Source: Rathayibacter sp. Leaf185
GTDB taxonomy: Bacteria; Actinomycetota; Actinomycetes; Actinomycetales; Microbacteriaceae
Length of the DNA: 64,000 nucleotides
Assembly (NCBI RefSeq): GCF_001423885.1
Contig: NZ_LMPP01000001.1
Coordinates: 597,543 to 661,542 of the forward strand
Reading direction: 5' to 3'
Shown: one piece after another, positions 53,716 through 62,068 of the stretch
Position numbering within the stretch: the first letter of the stretch is position 1
How the letters are laid out: each line of letters opens with the position of its first letter
Program-made: the position numbers and the translations under genes
Notes under the pieces: generated by a model
The model's database searches: none
What the model saw: the letters and a program-made list of their open reading frames with translations, nothing else
What the model was told of the DNA's origin: nothing

Positions 53716-54582
53716 GTGATCGCAGAACTGAACACCCTCGTCGAGCTGGTCGAGGACCGGCTGACCGACGAGATCGACGTCGCCGGACTCGCGTCCGAGC
53801 TCGGCACGACGGAGTACCACCTCCGCCGGATGTTCTCGTCACTGGCCGGCATGCCGCTCTCGGAGTACGTGCGCCGTCGCCGGATGACGGTCGCCGCAGC
53901 CGACGTGCTCGGGACCGGCGACCTGCTGGGCATCGCGGTGCGCTACGGATACGGCTCGACCGAGGCCTTCGGTCGAGCGTTCAGATCCGTGCACGGCGCC
54001 GGCCCCGGCGACGTGCGCCGAGACGGCGGCCCCCTTCGCACGCAACCGCAGCTCAGGTTCCACCTGACCGTAGAAGGGACGACCGTCTTGCACACCCGCA
54101 TCGCCGACCGACCGGCCTTCCGCCTCATCGGCCACGCCGCCCGTGTCCCGCTCCTGCACCACGGGGTCAATCCGCACATCCAGGCCCACATCGCCGCGCT
54201 GCCCCCGTCGGCGCACGCCCGGCTGAAGGAGCTGAGCAGCACGGAGCCGGCGGGCCTGCTCCAGGTCAGCGCCGACGTCGATCCGGACTACGCGGAGGGC
54301 AGCGAGCTGACGTACCTCCACGGAGTCGCCGTCGACGGCACGACCGCGACGCCCCGGGATCTCGCTGCGATCGAGGTCCCCGCCGGAACCTGGGCGGTGT
54401 TCCGGACGGAGGGCCCCCACCCGGACGCCCTGCAGGCGGCGTGGGCGGCCACCGCGACGCAGTGGTTCCCCTCGCAGCCCTGGAGGCTCCGACCCGGGCC
54501 GTCGATCGTCGCGGTCCTGGACCGCTCCGACGACTTCAGCACCGCCACCTGCGAGCTGTGGCTGCCCGTGGAACGCGCCTGA
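53716..54582 (+). CDS. AraC regulator with GyrI-like effector domain
   Basis: A 288-residue regulator: N-terminal double HTH (VAGLASELGTTEYHLRRMFS; LLGIAVRYGYGSTEAFGRAF) and a C-terminal GyrI-like small-molecule domain (VEGTTVLHTRIADRPAFRLI onward). Related proteins answer to toxic cations and drugs. GTG start at 53716 with GGGGGAG upstream. May control the divergent CMD gene. Confidence 0.92.
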   Translation: MIAELNTLVELVEDRLTDEIDVAGLASELGTTEYHLRRMFSSLAGMPLSEYVRRRRMTVAAADVLGTGDLLGIAVRYGYGSTEAFGRAFRSVHGAGPGDVRRDGGPLRTQPQLRFHLTVEGTTVLHTRIADRPAFRLIGHAARVPLLHHGVNPHIQAHIAALPPSAHARLKELSSTEPAGLLQVSADVDPDYAEGSELTYLHGVAVDGTTATPRDLAAIEVPAGTWAVFRTEGPHPDALQAAWAATATQWFPSQPWRLRPGPSIVAVLDRSDDFSTATCELWLPVERA

Positions 54583-54595
54583 GCCGCGCACTCCG

Positions 54596-55459
54596 TCAGG
54601 GCTCGAGGAAGCGCACCGGCAGGTCGGCGATGTGCAGTCCGGAGTCGCGGACGGCCGCCTCGATCGCGGCGTGCTGGTCGTCGGGCGCGACGATCTGCAC
54701 CTTCGCGACTCCGTCGATCTGATTGCCGCCGTCGGCGTAGTACCGCGTGACCCCGTGCTCGTCGACGAGGCGGTCGAGCAGGGCGCGGTACCGCTCCGAC
54801 TCCCCCGGCTCGACGAGGACGCTGAGCAGCGAACCGCCGATGTCGACCGACACCGTCGAGTCGACTCCCGCGGCGTCCCGCAGGGCCTCGGCGTGGGTGA
54901 CCAGCGGGAGGAGGGCGGAGATCCGGGCGGCGTCGTCGTCGAGGACCGAGCCCTCCTCGAGAGCGACCAGCGCGAACGGGCCGTCGGGCGCATTCGAGGC
55001 GTACAGCTCCAGGTCCTGCGCGGCGCCGCCGATCCGCTCGGCGAGCGCCGCGGCGTCGAGACCGGAGTCGAGGCAGGGGCCCGACGCCGCGGCTCCCTCC
55101 GCCGGGCTGTTCACCGTGACCGAGTTCCCGCCGTCGGTCCGCACCCGCAGCGTCCACATCACCTCACTCGGGTACGGCGAGGCGCAGGAGGTGTCGATCA
55201 CCTCGGCCAGTCCGGCCTCGTCGACGCTCAGGCCGATCCACGAGGTCGGATCCGAGAATGTCGGCGCCTCGACCCAGCGCTCGCTGCCGTCGACGCTCGC
55301 ACCCGGGAGGCTCTCGACCTGCGCGGTCAGCCGGTCGAAGCCCTCGTCGGGCCGGTCGAAGTGCGTCTCGTCGATCATCCACACGAAGACGACGATCGCC
55401 GCACCGCCGAGGCCGATCGCGAGCAGAGCGCCGAGAGAGATCCAGAGCTTCTTCGCCAT
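54596..55459 (-). CDS. Membrane-anchored exported protein of unknown function
   Basis: A 287-residue protein with one N-terminal span (LWISLGALLAIGLGGAAIVV) and an acidic extracytoplasmic domain with cysteines at TSCASP and SGPCLDSG. ATG 55459 has GGGGGAG about eight bases upstream. No family recognised. The mature part appears to hold two alpha/beta halves. Divergent from the second dyad-promoter element. Confidence 0.78.
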   Translation of the reverse strand: MAKKLWISLGALLAIGLGGAAIVVFVWMIDETHFDRPDEGFDRLTAQVESLPGASVDGSERWVEAPTFSDPTSWIGLSVDEAGLAEVIDTSCASPYPSEVMWTLRVRTDGGNSVTVNSPAEGAAASGPCLDSGLDAAALAERIGGAAQDLELYASNAPDGPFALVALEEGSVLDDDAARISALLPLVTHAEALRDAAGVDSTVSVDIGGSLLSVLVEPGESERYRALLDRLVDEHGVTRYYADGGNQIDGVAKVQIVAPDDQHAAIEAAVRDSGLHIADLPVRFLEP

Positions 55460-55520
55460 ACGACAAGACTCCCCCTGATGGGTGCCGAATGGGGCGAACG
55501 CTCGGTGAACGCCGCGCCGT

Positions 55521-55578
55521 CCGCTTCCGGACGTGTCCGCAAGCGGATCTTGCCGCGACGGGGCCGCGTCGGGACAAT
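55521..55578 (+). promoter_or_regulatory. Dyad-promoter element, copy 2
   Basis: Palindrome 55521-55546: left arm CCGCTTCCGGAC, GT, right arm GTCCGCAAGCGG (eleven of twelve pairs). It is followed after two bases by CTTG, -35-like TTGCCG (55550-55555), a 17-bp spacer and -10-like GACAAT (55573-55578). Similarity to copy 1 continues through the spacer (CCGCGTCG just before the -10). Confidence 0.72.
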
Positions 55579-55610
55579 CGGGAGGTTCCCCGACCACAGG
55601 AGTCGCCGCG

Positions 55611-55652
55611 ATGCCCGTGATCCCGCTCATCGCTGTCGGCGCACGTCGGTGA
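55611..55652 (+). CDS. Possible 13-residue leader ORF
   Basis: ATG 55611 with AGGAG at 55598-55602 (eight-base spacer) encodes MPVIPLIAVGARR and stops at TGA 55650-55652. The stop overlaps the GTG of the three-TM paralog by three bases (GTGA). That downstream GTG has no ribosome site of its own, so the leader could deliver ribosomes to it by coupling. Too short for statistical support. Confidence 0.42.
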   Translation: MPVIPLIAVGARR

Positions 55653-56026
55653 CCGAGACCACCGAGGAGCGGCCGTCCACCGACGCGACCGCGCGGGACC
55701 GGCTCCGCGCGTGGCTCCGGGGCGGATCCTTCGGACCGACCGACCTCACGCGCCGCGGCTGCCTACTGGTGCTGGTGTCGATCTTCGCGGTGCTGGTCCC
55801 GGTGGGGTCGCTGACGCTGATGGCGGCCGATGCGCACTTCGCGCTCAAGGTCTGGATCCTCGCCATCACGGTGATAGCCGTGCTCGGGGCCGTGCTGCGC
55901 GTCGTCGCGGATGTGCGGCCGGACCCGCAGGACGACCTGGACCGGGCCGGGAAGGCGATCGGAGCCGTCGCCGCCCTCTACACGGCGCTGGCGGTGATCA
56001 TCGACTGGAGCCTGCTGCACCTCTGA
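55649..56026 (+). CDS. Three-TM membrane protein, paralog 2
   Basis: A 125-residue protein closely similar to the one at 52575 (RAWLRGGSFGPTDLTRRGC against RSWLREGAFGPTELSHRGV; DDLDRAGKAIGAVAALYTAL against SDLDRAGKVIGAVAALFTAL). Three predicted spans, short acidic N-terminus. The GTG at 55649 overlaps the stop of a 13-residue leader frame. The shared promoter element upstream suggests both paralogs answer to the same signal. Function unknown. Confidence 0.72.
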   Translation: MTETTEERPSTDATARDRLRAWLRGGSFGPTDLTRRGCLLVLVSIFAVLVPVGSLTLMAADAHFALKVWILAITVIAVLGAVLRVVADVRPDPQDDLDRAGKAIGAVAALYTALAVIIDWSLLHL

Positions 56027-56034
56027 GATCGCGT

Positions 56035-56093
56035 CCTCTTCCGGACGTGTCCGCAAGAGGAGCTTGAAGCGATCGCGGCAGGTTCAGGACACT
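56035..56093 (+). promoter_or_regulatory. Dyad-promoter element, copy 3
   Basis: Palindrome 56035-56060: left arm CCTCTTCCGGAC, GT, right arm GTCCGCAAGAGG. The third base pair has changed from G-C to T-A on both arms, which keeps the symmetry. CTTG follows after two bases, then a -35-like TTGAAG, 18 bp and GACACT (56088-56093). It starts nine bases after paralog 2 and points into the 3' end of the minus-strand LuxR-type gene, so any transcript would be antisense to that gene. Confidence 0.6.
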
Positions 56094-57103
56094 GGATCGC
56101 GCCCCTGCGGTGCGTGCCGATCACCCGGGGTGACCCGAATACTCGCCGTGTGATCGGCACCCTGAGGCGCTGAGCCGTCGGCCGCCCACGCCGCGCCGAG
56201 CGCGAACAGGGTCGAGACGCCGTGGTGCTCCATGGCGGCGGCGACGCGACGACGACCGGTGCGGGGGTTGATCCCGAGGCGCTTCGACGCGGTCTCGAGG
56301 GTGATGCCCTTCTGCATGAGGCGGAGCAGCGGAGTCCACGGCTGCTCGACGGCACCGACCGGAGTCGACTGCCGCCACAGCTCCTCGAAGTACGCGCCGG
56401 CCAGCCCGGCGAGGCCGCCGTGACGCACGCCCAGCACGCTCGTGGGTCGAGTCTCGCCCCACTGGAACGGCACGGCGAGGTGCTCGCCGTCGACCCAGAA
56501 CCAGCACGGCGGACTCTCGAGCAGCCGGTACTGGACTCCGGCCCTCTGGTAGGCGTCGACCCTGGCGAGGACGCGCGGATCACCGATCGACGCGGCGGGG
56601 ATGATGACGCGCACCCTGTCCTTCGCCATCAGCGCCTGCCCGAACCTCTGGGCGCGCTCGCTCGGCGGGTCGAGGAACCGCTCGACGTCGGGCAGCACGG
56701 CGTCGAGCGTGCCGGAGTCGCGGCGGACGAGGTCGAACCAGAGGTCCTCGGAGGCGTGCGGCCCGCTCCGGAGCAGGGTCGGCACGAGATCGGCGGAGGA
56801 CTCGCCGACCGACCACGCGCCGAGCAGCGAGGGCAGCCCGGCGACGATGCGCTCGATGCCGTCCATCGACTCGCGAGTGGCGAGGCGCGCCGCCTCGGTG
56901 TGCCGGGCGATCGCCTCCGACGCCCACTCGGCCGGCGGGATGTACCCGAGCGCGTCGCCGTCGCGGCGGAGGAGACCTCGATCGCGCAGCCGGTCCACGG
57001 CGGTCTGCAGCTCGGCGGAGTCGAGGTCGGTCAGCACGGAGGCCTCGGCGAGGGTGCTCGGGCGGCCGCGGTGCAGCGCCGCGAGCAGCGTCTCGTCGTC
57101 CAT
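56084..57103 (-). CDS. TrmB/LuxR-type transcriptional regulator
   Basis: A 339-residue regulator with an N-terminal winged helix (STLAEASVLTDLDSAELQTA, then RGLLRRDGDALGYIPP). The middle domain (VRVIIPAASIGDPRVLARVD, WFWVDGEHLAVPFQW) is of the phospholipase-D-like sensor type. A C-terminal LuxR HTH follows (LMQKGITLETASKRLGINPR). The GGGAG before ATG 57103 fixes the start. The last 30 residues are a loose Gly/Arg/Pro tail. Target genes unknown. It may regulate the neighbouring PPK2 or the three-TM genes. Confidence 0.87.
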   Translation of the reverse strand: MDDETLLAALHRGRPSTLAEASVLTDLDSAELQTAVDRLRDRGLLRRDGDALGYIPPAEWASEAIARHTEAARLATRESMDGIERIVAGLPSLLGAWSVGESSADLVPTLLRSGPHASEDLWFDLVRRDSGTLDAVLPDVERFLDPPSERAQRFGQALMAKDRVRVIIPAASIGDPRVLARVDAYQRAGVQYRLLESPPCWFWVDGEHLAVPFQWGETRPTSVLGVRHGGLAGLAGAYFEELWRQSTPVGAVEQPWTPLLRLMQKGITLETASKRLGINPRTGRRRVAAAMEHHGVSTLFALGAAWAADGSAPQGADHTASIRVTPGDRHAPQGRDPVS

Positions 57104-57258
57104 GCATCTCCCGTGATGTCGGCGGTCTGTGGTCGACAGTGCCGTCTCGGGGGCTCGGAGGCAACACGGCGGACGACGCTGGCGGAAGGACCCGCGGGTC
57201 GAGTATGCGTGCGGGCTCGCTGCCGCGGCCGGCGAGGTCAGCGCAGCAGCGCGGCCTC

Positions 57259-58071
57259 CTACTCCAGGGTGCGCGCGTGATCGGGCACCGTGCGGAAGCG
57301 GTCGCGGGCCGGGCGCTCGTAGGTATCGGAGGCCGGGCGCGGCGGGAAGACGATCGGCTCCGGATCGCGGTGCTCGTAGGGGATCTGCGAGAGCAGGTGC
57401 GTGATCGCGTTCAGCCTCGAGGAGCGCTTGTCGTCGCTCGGGATGGTCCACCAGGGCGCGTCGGCGTGGTCGGTGGCCTCGAACATCTCGTCCTTGGCAC
57501 GCGAGTAGTCCTCCCACCGGGTGATCGACTGCAGGTCGGTGTCCGAGAGCTTCCAGCGCCGCATCGGATCCTCCAGGCGCGACCGGAAGCGGGCCTCCTG
57601 CACGTCGTCGGACACCGAGAACCAGTACTTGAGCAGGATGATGCCGTCCTCGACCAGCATCCGCTCGACCGCGGGGACCTGCCGCAGGAACAGGCGGTAC
57701 TGCTCCGGAGTGCAGTAGCCCATCACGCGCTCGACACCCGCGCGGTTGTACCAGGAGCGGTCCATCAGCACGATCTCGCCCGCGGTCGGGAGTCGCTCGA
57801 GGTAGCGCTGGAAGTACCACTGCCCCTTCTCGCGCTCGCTCGGCGTCGGCAGCGCTACGACGCGCGCCGAGCGCGGGTTGAGGTACTGCACGATCCGCTT
57901 GATCGCGCCGCCCTTGCCCGCGGCGTCGCGGCCCTCGAAGACGACGACCACGCGGGCGCCGGTCTCGATCACCCAGCGCTGCATCGTCACGAGCTCGATC
58001 TGGAGGCGCTCGAGCTCGGCCTCGTAGAGCCTCTTGCGGATCCGGTCCCCGTGCGTGCTCGACTTCGACAT
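57259..58071 (-). CDS. ppk2: Polyphosphate kinase 2
   Basis: A 270-residue PPK2-family enzyme that transfers phosphate between polyphosphate and nucleoside di- or monophosphates in the cytoplasm. Walker A is FEGRDAAGKGGAIKRI, the lid and Walker B region follow (LMDRSWYNRAGVERVMG), and the family-typical YWFSVSDDVQEARFRSRLED is present. Single-domain length fits class I (NDP-phosphorylating), but class cannot be proven by eye. Divergent from the ROK gene of the last locus. Confidence 0.93.
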   Translation of the reverse strand: MSKSSTHGDRIRKRLYEAELERLQIELVTMQRWVIETGARVVVVFEGRDAAGKGGAIKRIVQYLNPRSARVVALPTPSEREKGQWYFQRYLERLPTAGEIVLMDRSWYNRAGVERVMGYCTPEQYRLFLRQVPAVERMLVEDGIILLKYWFSVSDDVQEARFRSRLEDPMRRWKLSDTDLQSITRWEDYSRAKDEMFEATDHADAPWWTIPSDDKRSSRLNAITHLLSQIPYEHRDPEPIVFPPRPASDTYERPARDRFRTVPDHARTLE

Positions 58072-58180
58072 CCCGCGACGCTACGCCGTGGCGGTCTCGC
58101 TGTCAGGGGGTGGTGCGGAAGCGGATGCCCATGACCGGAGTCGGCTCCGCCGTCGCCGGGGACCGCCCGTGATTCCGTCG

Positions 58181-58250
58181 TGTTACCAATATGTTAATAG
58201 TCTTAATGAACGTTGCGCCCGGATATGTTCAGTCCGTTTACTAATCGCAT
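58181..58250. promoter_or_regulatory. AT-rich promoter region upstream of the ROK gene
   Basis: Between the PPK2 start and the ROK start lies an AT-rich patch with repeated TTAAT elements (58193-58207) and GTTTACTAAT (58236-58245). This fits ROK-type operators and a sigma70 promoter. The exact boxes cannot be set. A 14-residue frame (ATG 58249, MTTTRRTGERTGSR) ends with its TGA overlapping the ROK ATG, without a ribosome site. Confidence 0.55.
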
Positions 58251-58289
58251 GACCACGACACGGCGCACAGGTGAACGGACGGGTTCGCG

Positions 58290-59465
58290 ATGACCGATCC
58301 GTCCGCTCGCGCCGTCGCGCCGACCCGGGTCCTCCGCCCGACGACCAAGCGCCTGCCCCAGCACGGGCGGGTGCACAACCGCGCCCTCGTCCTGCAGACG
58401 CTCTACAGCGCCAGCACCCTGAGCCGCGCCGACATCGCCCGGCGCACGGGTCTGACCCGCGTGACGATCTCGAATCTGGTGGCCGAGCTGATCGTCGAGG
58501 GCCTCGTCGTCGAGACCGGGCAGCGGGAGGACGCTCGGCCGGGGAAGCCCGCCACGCTGCTCGAGATCGACAGCGCGGCGTTCCAGATCATCGGCATCGA
58601 CCTCAGCGACTACGTCACGTTCCGGGGCGGCGTGCTCGACCTCGACGGGCGGATCCTGGAGCGCGCCGACGTGCCGCTCGAGGGCGCGACCGCCGATGAC
58701 GCCTTCGAGAAGGTGGTGGCCCTGTGCGAGGCGCTGATCGCCCGGTCCACGTCGCCGCTGCTGGGCATCGGGATCGGCTCCCCCGGCATCGTGGACCCCG
58801 ACGGCGTCGTCGTGACCGCCCCCAACCTCGGCTGGTTCGACCTCCCGCTGCAGCTGCGCCTCACGACGCGCTTCGGCGTCCCGGTCGTCGTCACGAACGA
58901 CGCGAACGCCGCGTTGCTCGCCGAGTTCTCCTTCGGCGAGACCGACAACGACATGATGCTGGTCAAGGTCGGTCACGGAGTCGGCGCCGGGCTCCTGCTC
59001 GGCGGCGCACCGCTGCTCGGCAGCATGAACGCCGCCGGTGAGATCGGGCACGTCGTGAGCGGCCTCGACGACGACGGGCTGCTCTGCGTCTGCGGCAAGG
59101 TCGGCTGTCTCGAGACCTGGGTGGCCGGCCCCCGCCTCGAATCGCGGCTCGCGCTGGCGGGAGTCGGCCCCGCCGACTCCGTCGACGGCGAGAGCGCTCA
59201 GCAGATCCTGCGGGAGGCCGGGCGACGACTCGGCCTCGTGCTCGCGCCGATCGTCGGCGTCCTGAACCTGACCGAGATCATCCTGAGCGGCCCCGAGGGG
59301 CTGCTCGGCGGAGTCCTCCTCGACGCGGCGACGGCGGTGGTGCGCGCGCGCACCATGGCCACGTACACGGGCGAGCTGACCATCCGCCTCACGACGCTCG
59401 GGCAGGACATCGTGATCCGCGGCTCCGCGGTCACGGTCCTGTCCCGCGAGCTCGGCTTCTCCTGA
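58290..59465 (+). CDS. ROK family transcriptional regulator
   Basis: A 391-residue regulator with an N-terminal winged HTH (SRADIARRTGLTRVTISNLV), an ASKHA domain (GIGIGSPGIVDPDG; VKVGHGVGAGLLLGG) and the ROK zinc motif CVCGKVGCLETW. It precedes a complete Opp/Dpp-type importer by 64 bp and likely controls it. As ROK proteins usually sense sugars, the importer may carry a glycoside rather than a peptide. Confidence 0.92.
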   Translation: MTDPSARAVAPTRVLRPTTKRLPQHGRVHNRALVLQTLYSASTLSRADIARRTGLTRVTISNLVAELIVEGLVVETGQREDARPGKPATLLEIDSAAFQIIGIDLSDYVTFRGGVLDLDGRILERADVPLEGATADDAFEKVVALCEALIARSTSPLLGIGIGSPGIVDPDGVVVTAPNLGWFDLPLQLRLTTRFGVPVVVTNDANAALLAEFSFGETDNDMMLVKVGHGVGAGLLLGGAPLLGSMNAAGEIGHVVSGLDDDGLLCVCGKVGCLETWVAGPRLESRLALAGVGPADSVDGESAQQILREAGRRLGLVLAPIVGVLNLTEIILSGPEGLLGGVLLDAATAVVRARTMATYTGELTIRLTTLGQDIVIRGSAVTVLSRELGFS

Positions 59466-59529
59466 GCCCGAGCGGCACCACGAGCTCCACTTCACTCGAC
59501 CGTGGCCGCGCCACAGAAATGAGAACGAC

Positions 59530-61059
59530 GTGCGTACTGCATACAAGCTCGCGGCGCTCCTCGCCGCGAGCGCCCTGCTCCTCACCGGATGCGGGACGTC
59601 GTCGGACGAGGGGTCCTCGGACTCCGCCTCCGAGACCCTGACGCTCGGCAACGCCGGCGACATCACCAGCTGGGACCCGGGCGAGCTCAAGGAGGGGATG
59701 GTCATCCACTACGCGGAGGCCGTCTACGACCCGCTGCTGCGCAAGACCGCCGACTCGCAGATCGAGGGCAACCTCGCCACCGACTACGCCTACAACGACG
59801 ACCTGACCGAGCTGACGCTCACCCTGCAGTCGGGCATCACGTTCACCGACGGTACCGAGTTCGACGCCGATGCGGTCAAGGCGAACCTCGAGGCGCGCAA
59901 GACCGGCGCCGGATCCGCCTCCGAGACGGCGAAGTCGATCGAGTCCGTCGAGGCCGTCGATGCGACCACGGTGAAGATCTCGCTCAGCGAGCCGAGCCCC
60001 GGCCTGCTGGCCGGACTCGCCACCTACACCGGCTTCATGGTGAGCCCGAAGGCGATCGAGGACGGCACCGCCGCGACGACGCCCGTCGGAACAGGCCCGT
60101 ACACGCTCAACGACGCGAAGAGCCAGAAGGGCACGAGCTACGAGTTCGACGCCCGCGAGGACTACTGGAACCGCGACGCGTTCCCGTTCTCGACCGTGGT
60201 GATCAAGCCGATCACCGAGATGACCGCCGAGTACAACGCGCTGAGCACCGGCCAGATCCAGTTCATGTACGCCACGGCCGACATGACCGAGCAGGCCGAG
60301 GCCGCGGGGCTCACCGTCGACACCGTGCCCGGTGAGTGGCAGGGCATCATCCTCCAGGACCGCGCCGGCACCATCGCCCCCGCCCTGGGCGACGTCCGCG
60401 TGCGCCAGGCGATCAACTACGCGCTCGACCGCGAGAGCATCCTCGAGACCTTCTACGGCGGCTACGGCCGGGTGTCGACCCAGACGTTCAACCCCGCGAG
60501 CGACGCGTGGCTCGACAGCCTGAACGAGGAGTACCCCTACGACCCGGAGAAGGCGAAGTCGCTGCTCGCCGAGGCCGGCTACGCCGACGGCTTCACTCTG
60601 CCGCTGTCGTACTCCGAGGGCTTCCAGACCCCGCTGATCCCGATCCTCTCGCAGTACCTCGCGGACGTCGGGATCACGCTGGAGCCGGTCTCGGTCGCCT
60701 CGTTCTCGAACGGCGGACTCGACACGCTCGTCGGCCAGCCCTCGTTCGTGCTGTCGTTCTCGACGAACATCCCGGCCTGGATCGACGTGCTCAACAAGCT
60801 CACGCCGACCTCGCTCTGGAACCACTTCGGCTACACCGACGACACGGTCACCGGATTCCTCGCGGACATCCCGCGCGCCTCCGGAGACGAGCAGAAGACG
60901 CTCTACCAGGACTTCAACACGTACATCGTGGAGCAGGCCTGGTTCGCCCCGATCGCGACGCTGGACAACATCTACCTGTCCAGCCCGGAGATCTCGGTGA
61001 CGATGCAGCAGGCGCAGCTGGTGCCGAGCCTGCGGTTCTTCGCCCCGGCCTCGTCGTAG
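59530..61059 (+). CDS. Family 5 ABC substrate-binding lipoprotein
   Basis: A 509-residue SBP family 5 (DppA/OppA-like) protein with lipobox LTGC (Cys21) and motifs LTLTLQSGITFTDGTEFDAD and VRVRQAINYALDRESI. It binds peptides, nickel complexes or oligosaccharides. Ligand cannot be read off. GTG start at 59530 with a weak ribosome site. A strong hairpin directly after the stop probably keeps this binding protein at higher levels than the membrane parts. Confidence 0.93.
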   Translation: MRTAYKLAALLAASALLLTGCGTSSDEGSSDSASETLTLGNAGDITSWDPGELKEGMVIHYAEAVYDPLLRKTADSQIEGNLATDYAYNDDLTELTLTLQSGITFTDGTEFDADAVKANLEARKTGAGSASETAKSIESVEAVDATTVKISLSEPSPGLLAGLATYTGFMVSPKAIEDGTAATTPVGTGPYTLNDAKSQKGTSYEFDAREDYWNRDAFPFSTVVIKPITEMTAEYNALSTGQIQFMYATADMTEQAEAAGLTVDTVPGEWQGIILQDRAGTIAPALGDVRVRQAINYALDRESILETFYGGYGRVSTQTFNPASDAWLDSLNEEYPYDPEKAKSLLAEAGYADGFTLPLSYSEGFQTPLIPILSQYLADVGITLEPVSVASFSNGGLDTLVGQPSFVLSFSTNIPAWIDVLNKLTPTSLWNHFGYTDDTVTGFLADIPRASGDEQKTLYQDFNTYIVEQAWFAPIATLDNIYLSSPEISVTMQQAQLVPSLRFFAPASS

Positions 61060-61069
61060 CGCCTCTCGC

Positions 61070-61099
61070 GGGGCGGTCCGGTTCACGCCGGACCGCCCC
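61070..61099 (+). other. Intercistronic hairpin
   Basis: GGGGCGGTCCGG at 61070-61081 pairs perfectly with CCGGACCGCCCC at 61088-61099 over a six-base loop, eleven bases after the binding-protein stop. No T-run follows, and the downstream permease has no promoter of its own that I can see. It may therefore be a partial terminator or an mRNA-stabilising stem typical behind binding-protein genes. Confidence 0.82.
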
Positions 61100-61126
61100 G
61101 CCCGACCACGATCCCAGGGGGACTCC

Positions 61127-62068
61127 GTGATCCGGTTCATCATCCGCAGGCTCCTCGCGGGCCTGCTGCTCGCCTACGTCGTCGTGACGGGGATGTTCTT
61201 CTTCCTCAAGCTCACGGGCACCGACCCGGCGCGCGGCGCCCTCGGGCTCTACGCCACGGCCGACCAGGTCGCGACCAAGCGCGAGCAGCTCGGGCTCGAC
61301 CGGCCGGTGCTCGAGCAGTACCTCGACTGGCTGACCTCCGCGCTCCGCGGCGACCTGGGCGTCTCGTCCTCGACGAACGCGCCGGTCGTCGACCTCGTCC
61401 TCTCGGCCCTGCCCGTGACGGTGTCGCTCGCCATCGGTGCGGTGGTCGTGGCGGGAGTCCTCGGCGGACTGCTCGGGATGGCCGCCGCGGTGAACCCCGG
61501 GCGCCTCGACCGGCTCCTCCAGGTCGTGATGGTGCTGGGCTTCGCGCTGCCGAACTTCTGGGTCGCGATCCTGCTGGCGATCGTGTTCGCTGTGAACCTC
61601 CGCTGGTTCCCCGCCACCGGGTACATCACCTTCACCGACTCGCCGATCGGCTGGCTGACCACGATCATCCTGCCGGTCGTCGCCCTGGCCATCGGCTCGA
61701 TCGCCGCGATCGCCCAGCAGCTGCGCAACTCGGTGATCGGCGTCTACGAGCAGGACTACGTGCGGACGCTCCGCAGCCGCGGCCTCTCGCCGCGGAACAT
61801 CCTGCTGACGCACGTGCTGCGCAACGCGTCTCCCCCGGCGCTCACCATGCTCTCGCTCCAGTTCATCGCGGCTCTGAGCGGCGCCGCGATCGTCGAGCGC
61901 GTGTTCGCGCTCAACGGCATCGGCTCCGTGGCGATCGCCGGCAGCGGCGCCAGCGACATCCAGGTGATCATGGGCGTCCTCCTCTTCACCGTCCTCATCG
62001 TCGTGGGCGTCAACCTCGTCGTCGACATCGTCTACGGCGCCATCAACCCGAAGGTGCGCATTTCATGA
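61127..62068 (+). CDS. ABC permease, DppB/OppB-type
   Basis: A 313-residue permease with six spans. The N-terminal IRFIIRRLLAGLLLAYVVVT and the family-specific QLGLDRPVLEQYLDWL, plus the EAA-like loop VRTLRSRGLSPRNILLTHVL, identify the DppB type. GTG start with GGGGGA upstream. The stop overlaps the ATG of the fused permease-ATPase gene. Confidence 0.93.
   Translation: MIRFIIRRLLAGLLLAYVVVTGMFFFLKLTGTDPARGALGLYATADQVATKREQLGLDRPVLEQYLDWLTSALRGDLGVSSSTNAPVVDLVLSALPVTVSLAIGAVVVAGVLGGLLGMAAAVNPGRLDRLLQVVMVLGFALPNFWVAILLAIVFAVNLRWFPATGYITFTDSPIGWLTTIILPVVALAIGSIAAIAQQLRNSVIGVYEQDYVRTLRSRGLSPRNILLTHVLRNASPPALTMLSLQFIAALSGAAIVERVFALNGIGSVAIAGSGASDIQVIMGVLLFTVLIVVGVNLVVDIVYGAINPKVRIS

Noticed and set aside
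58249-58293. A 14-residue leader frame overlapping the ROK start
   Set aside because: No ribosome site, no amino-acid run that would suggest attenuation. The chance of such a frame in this DNA is high.
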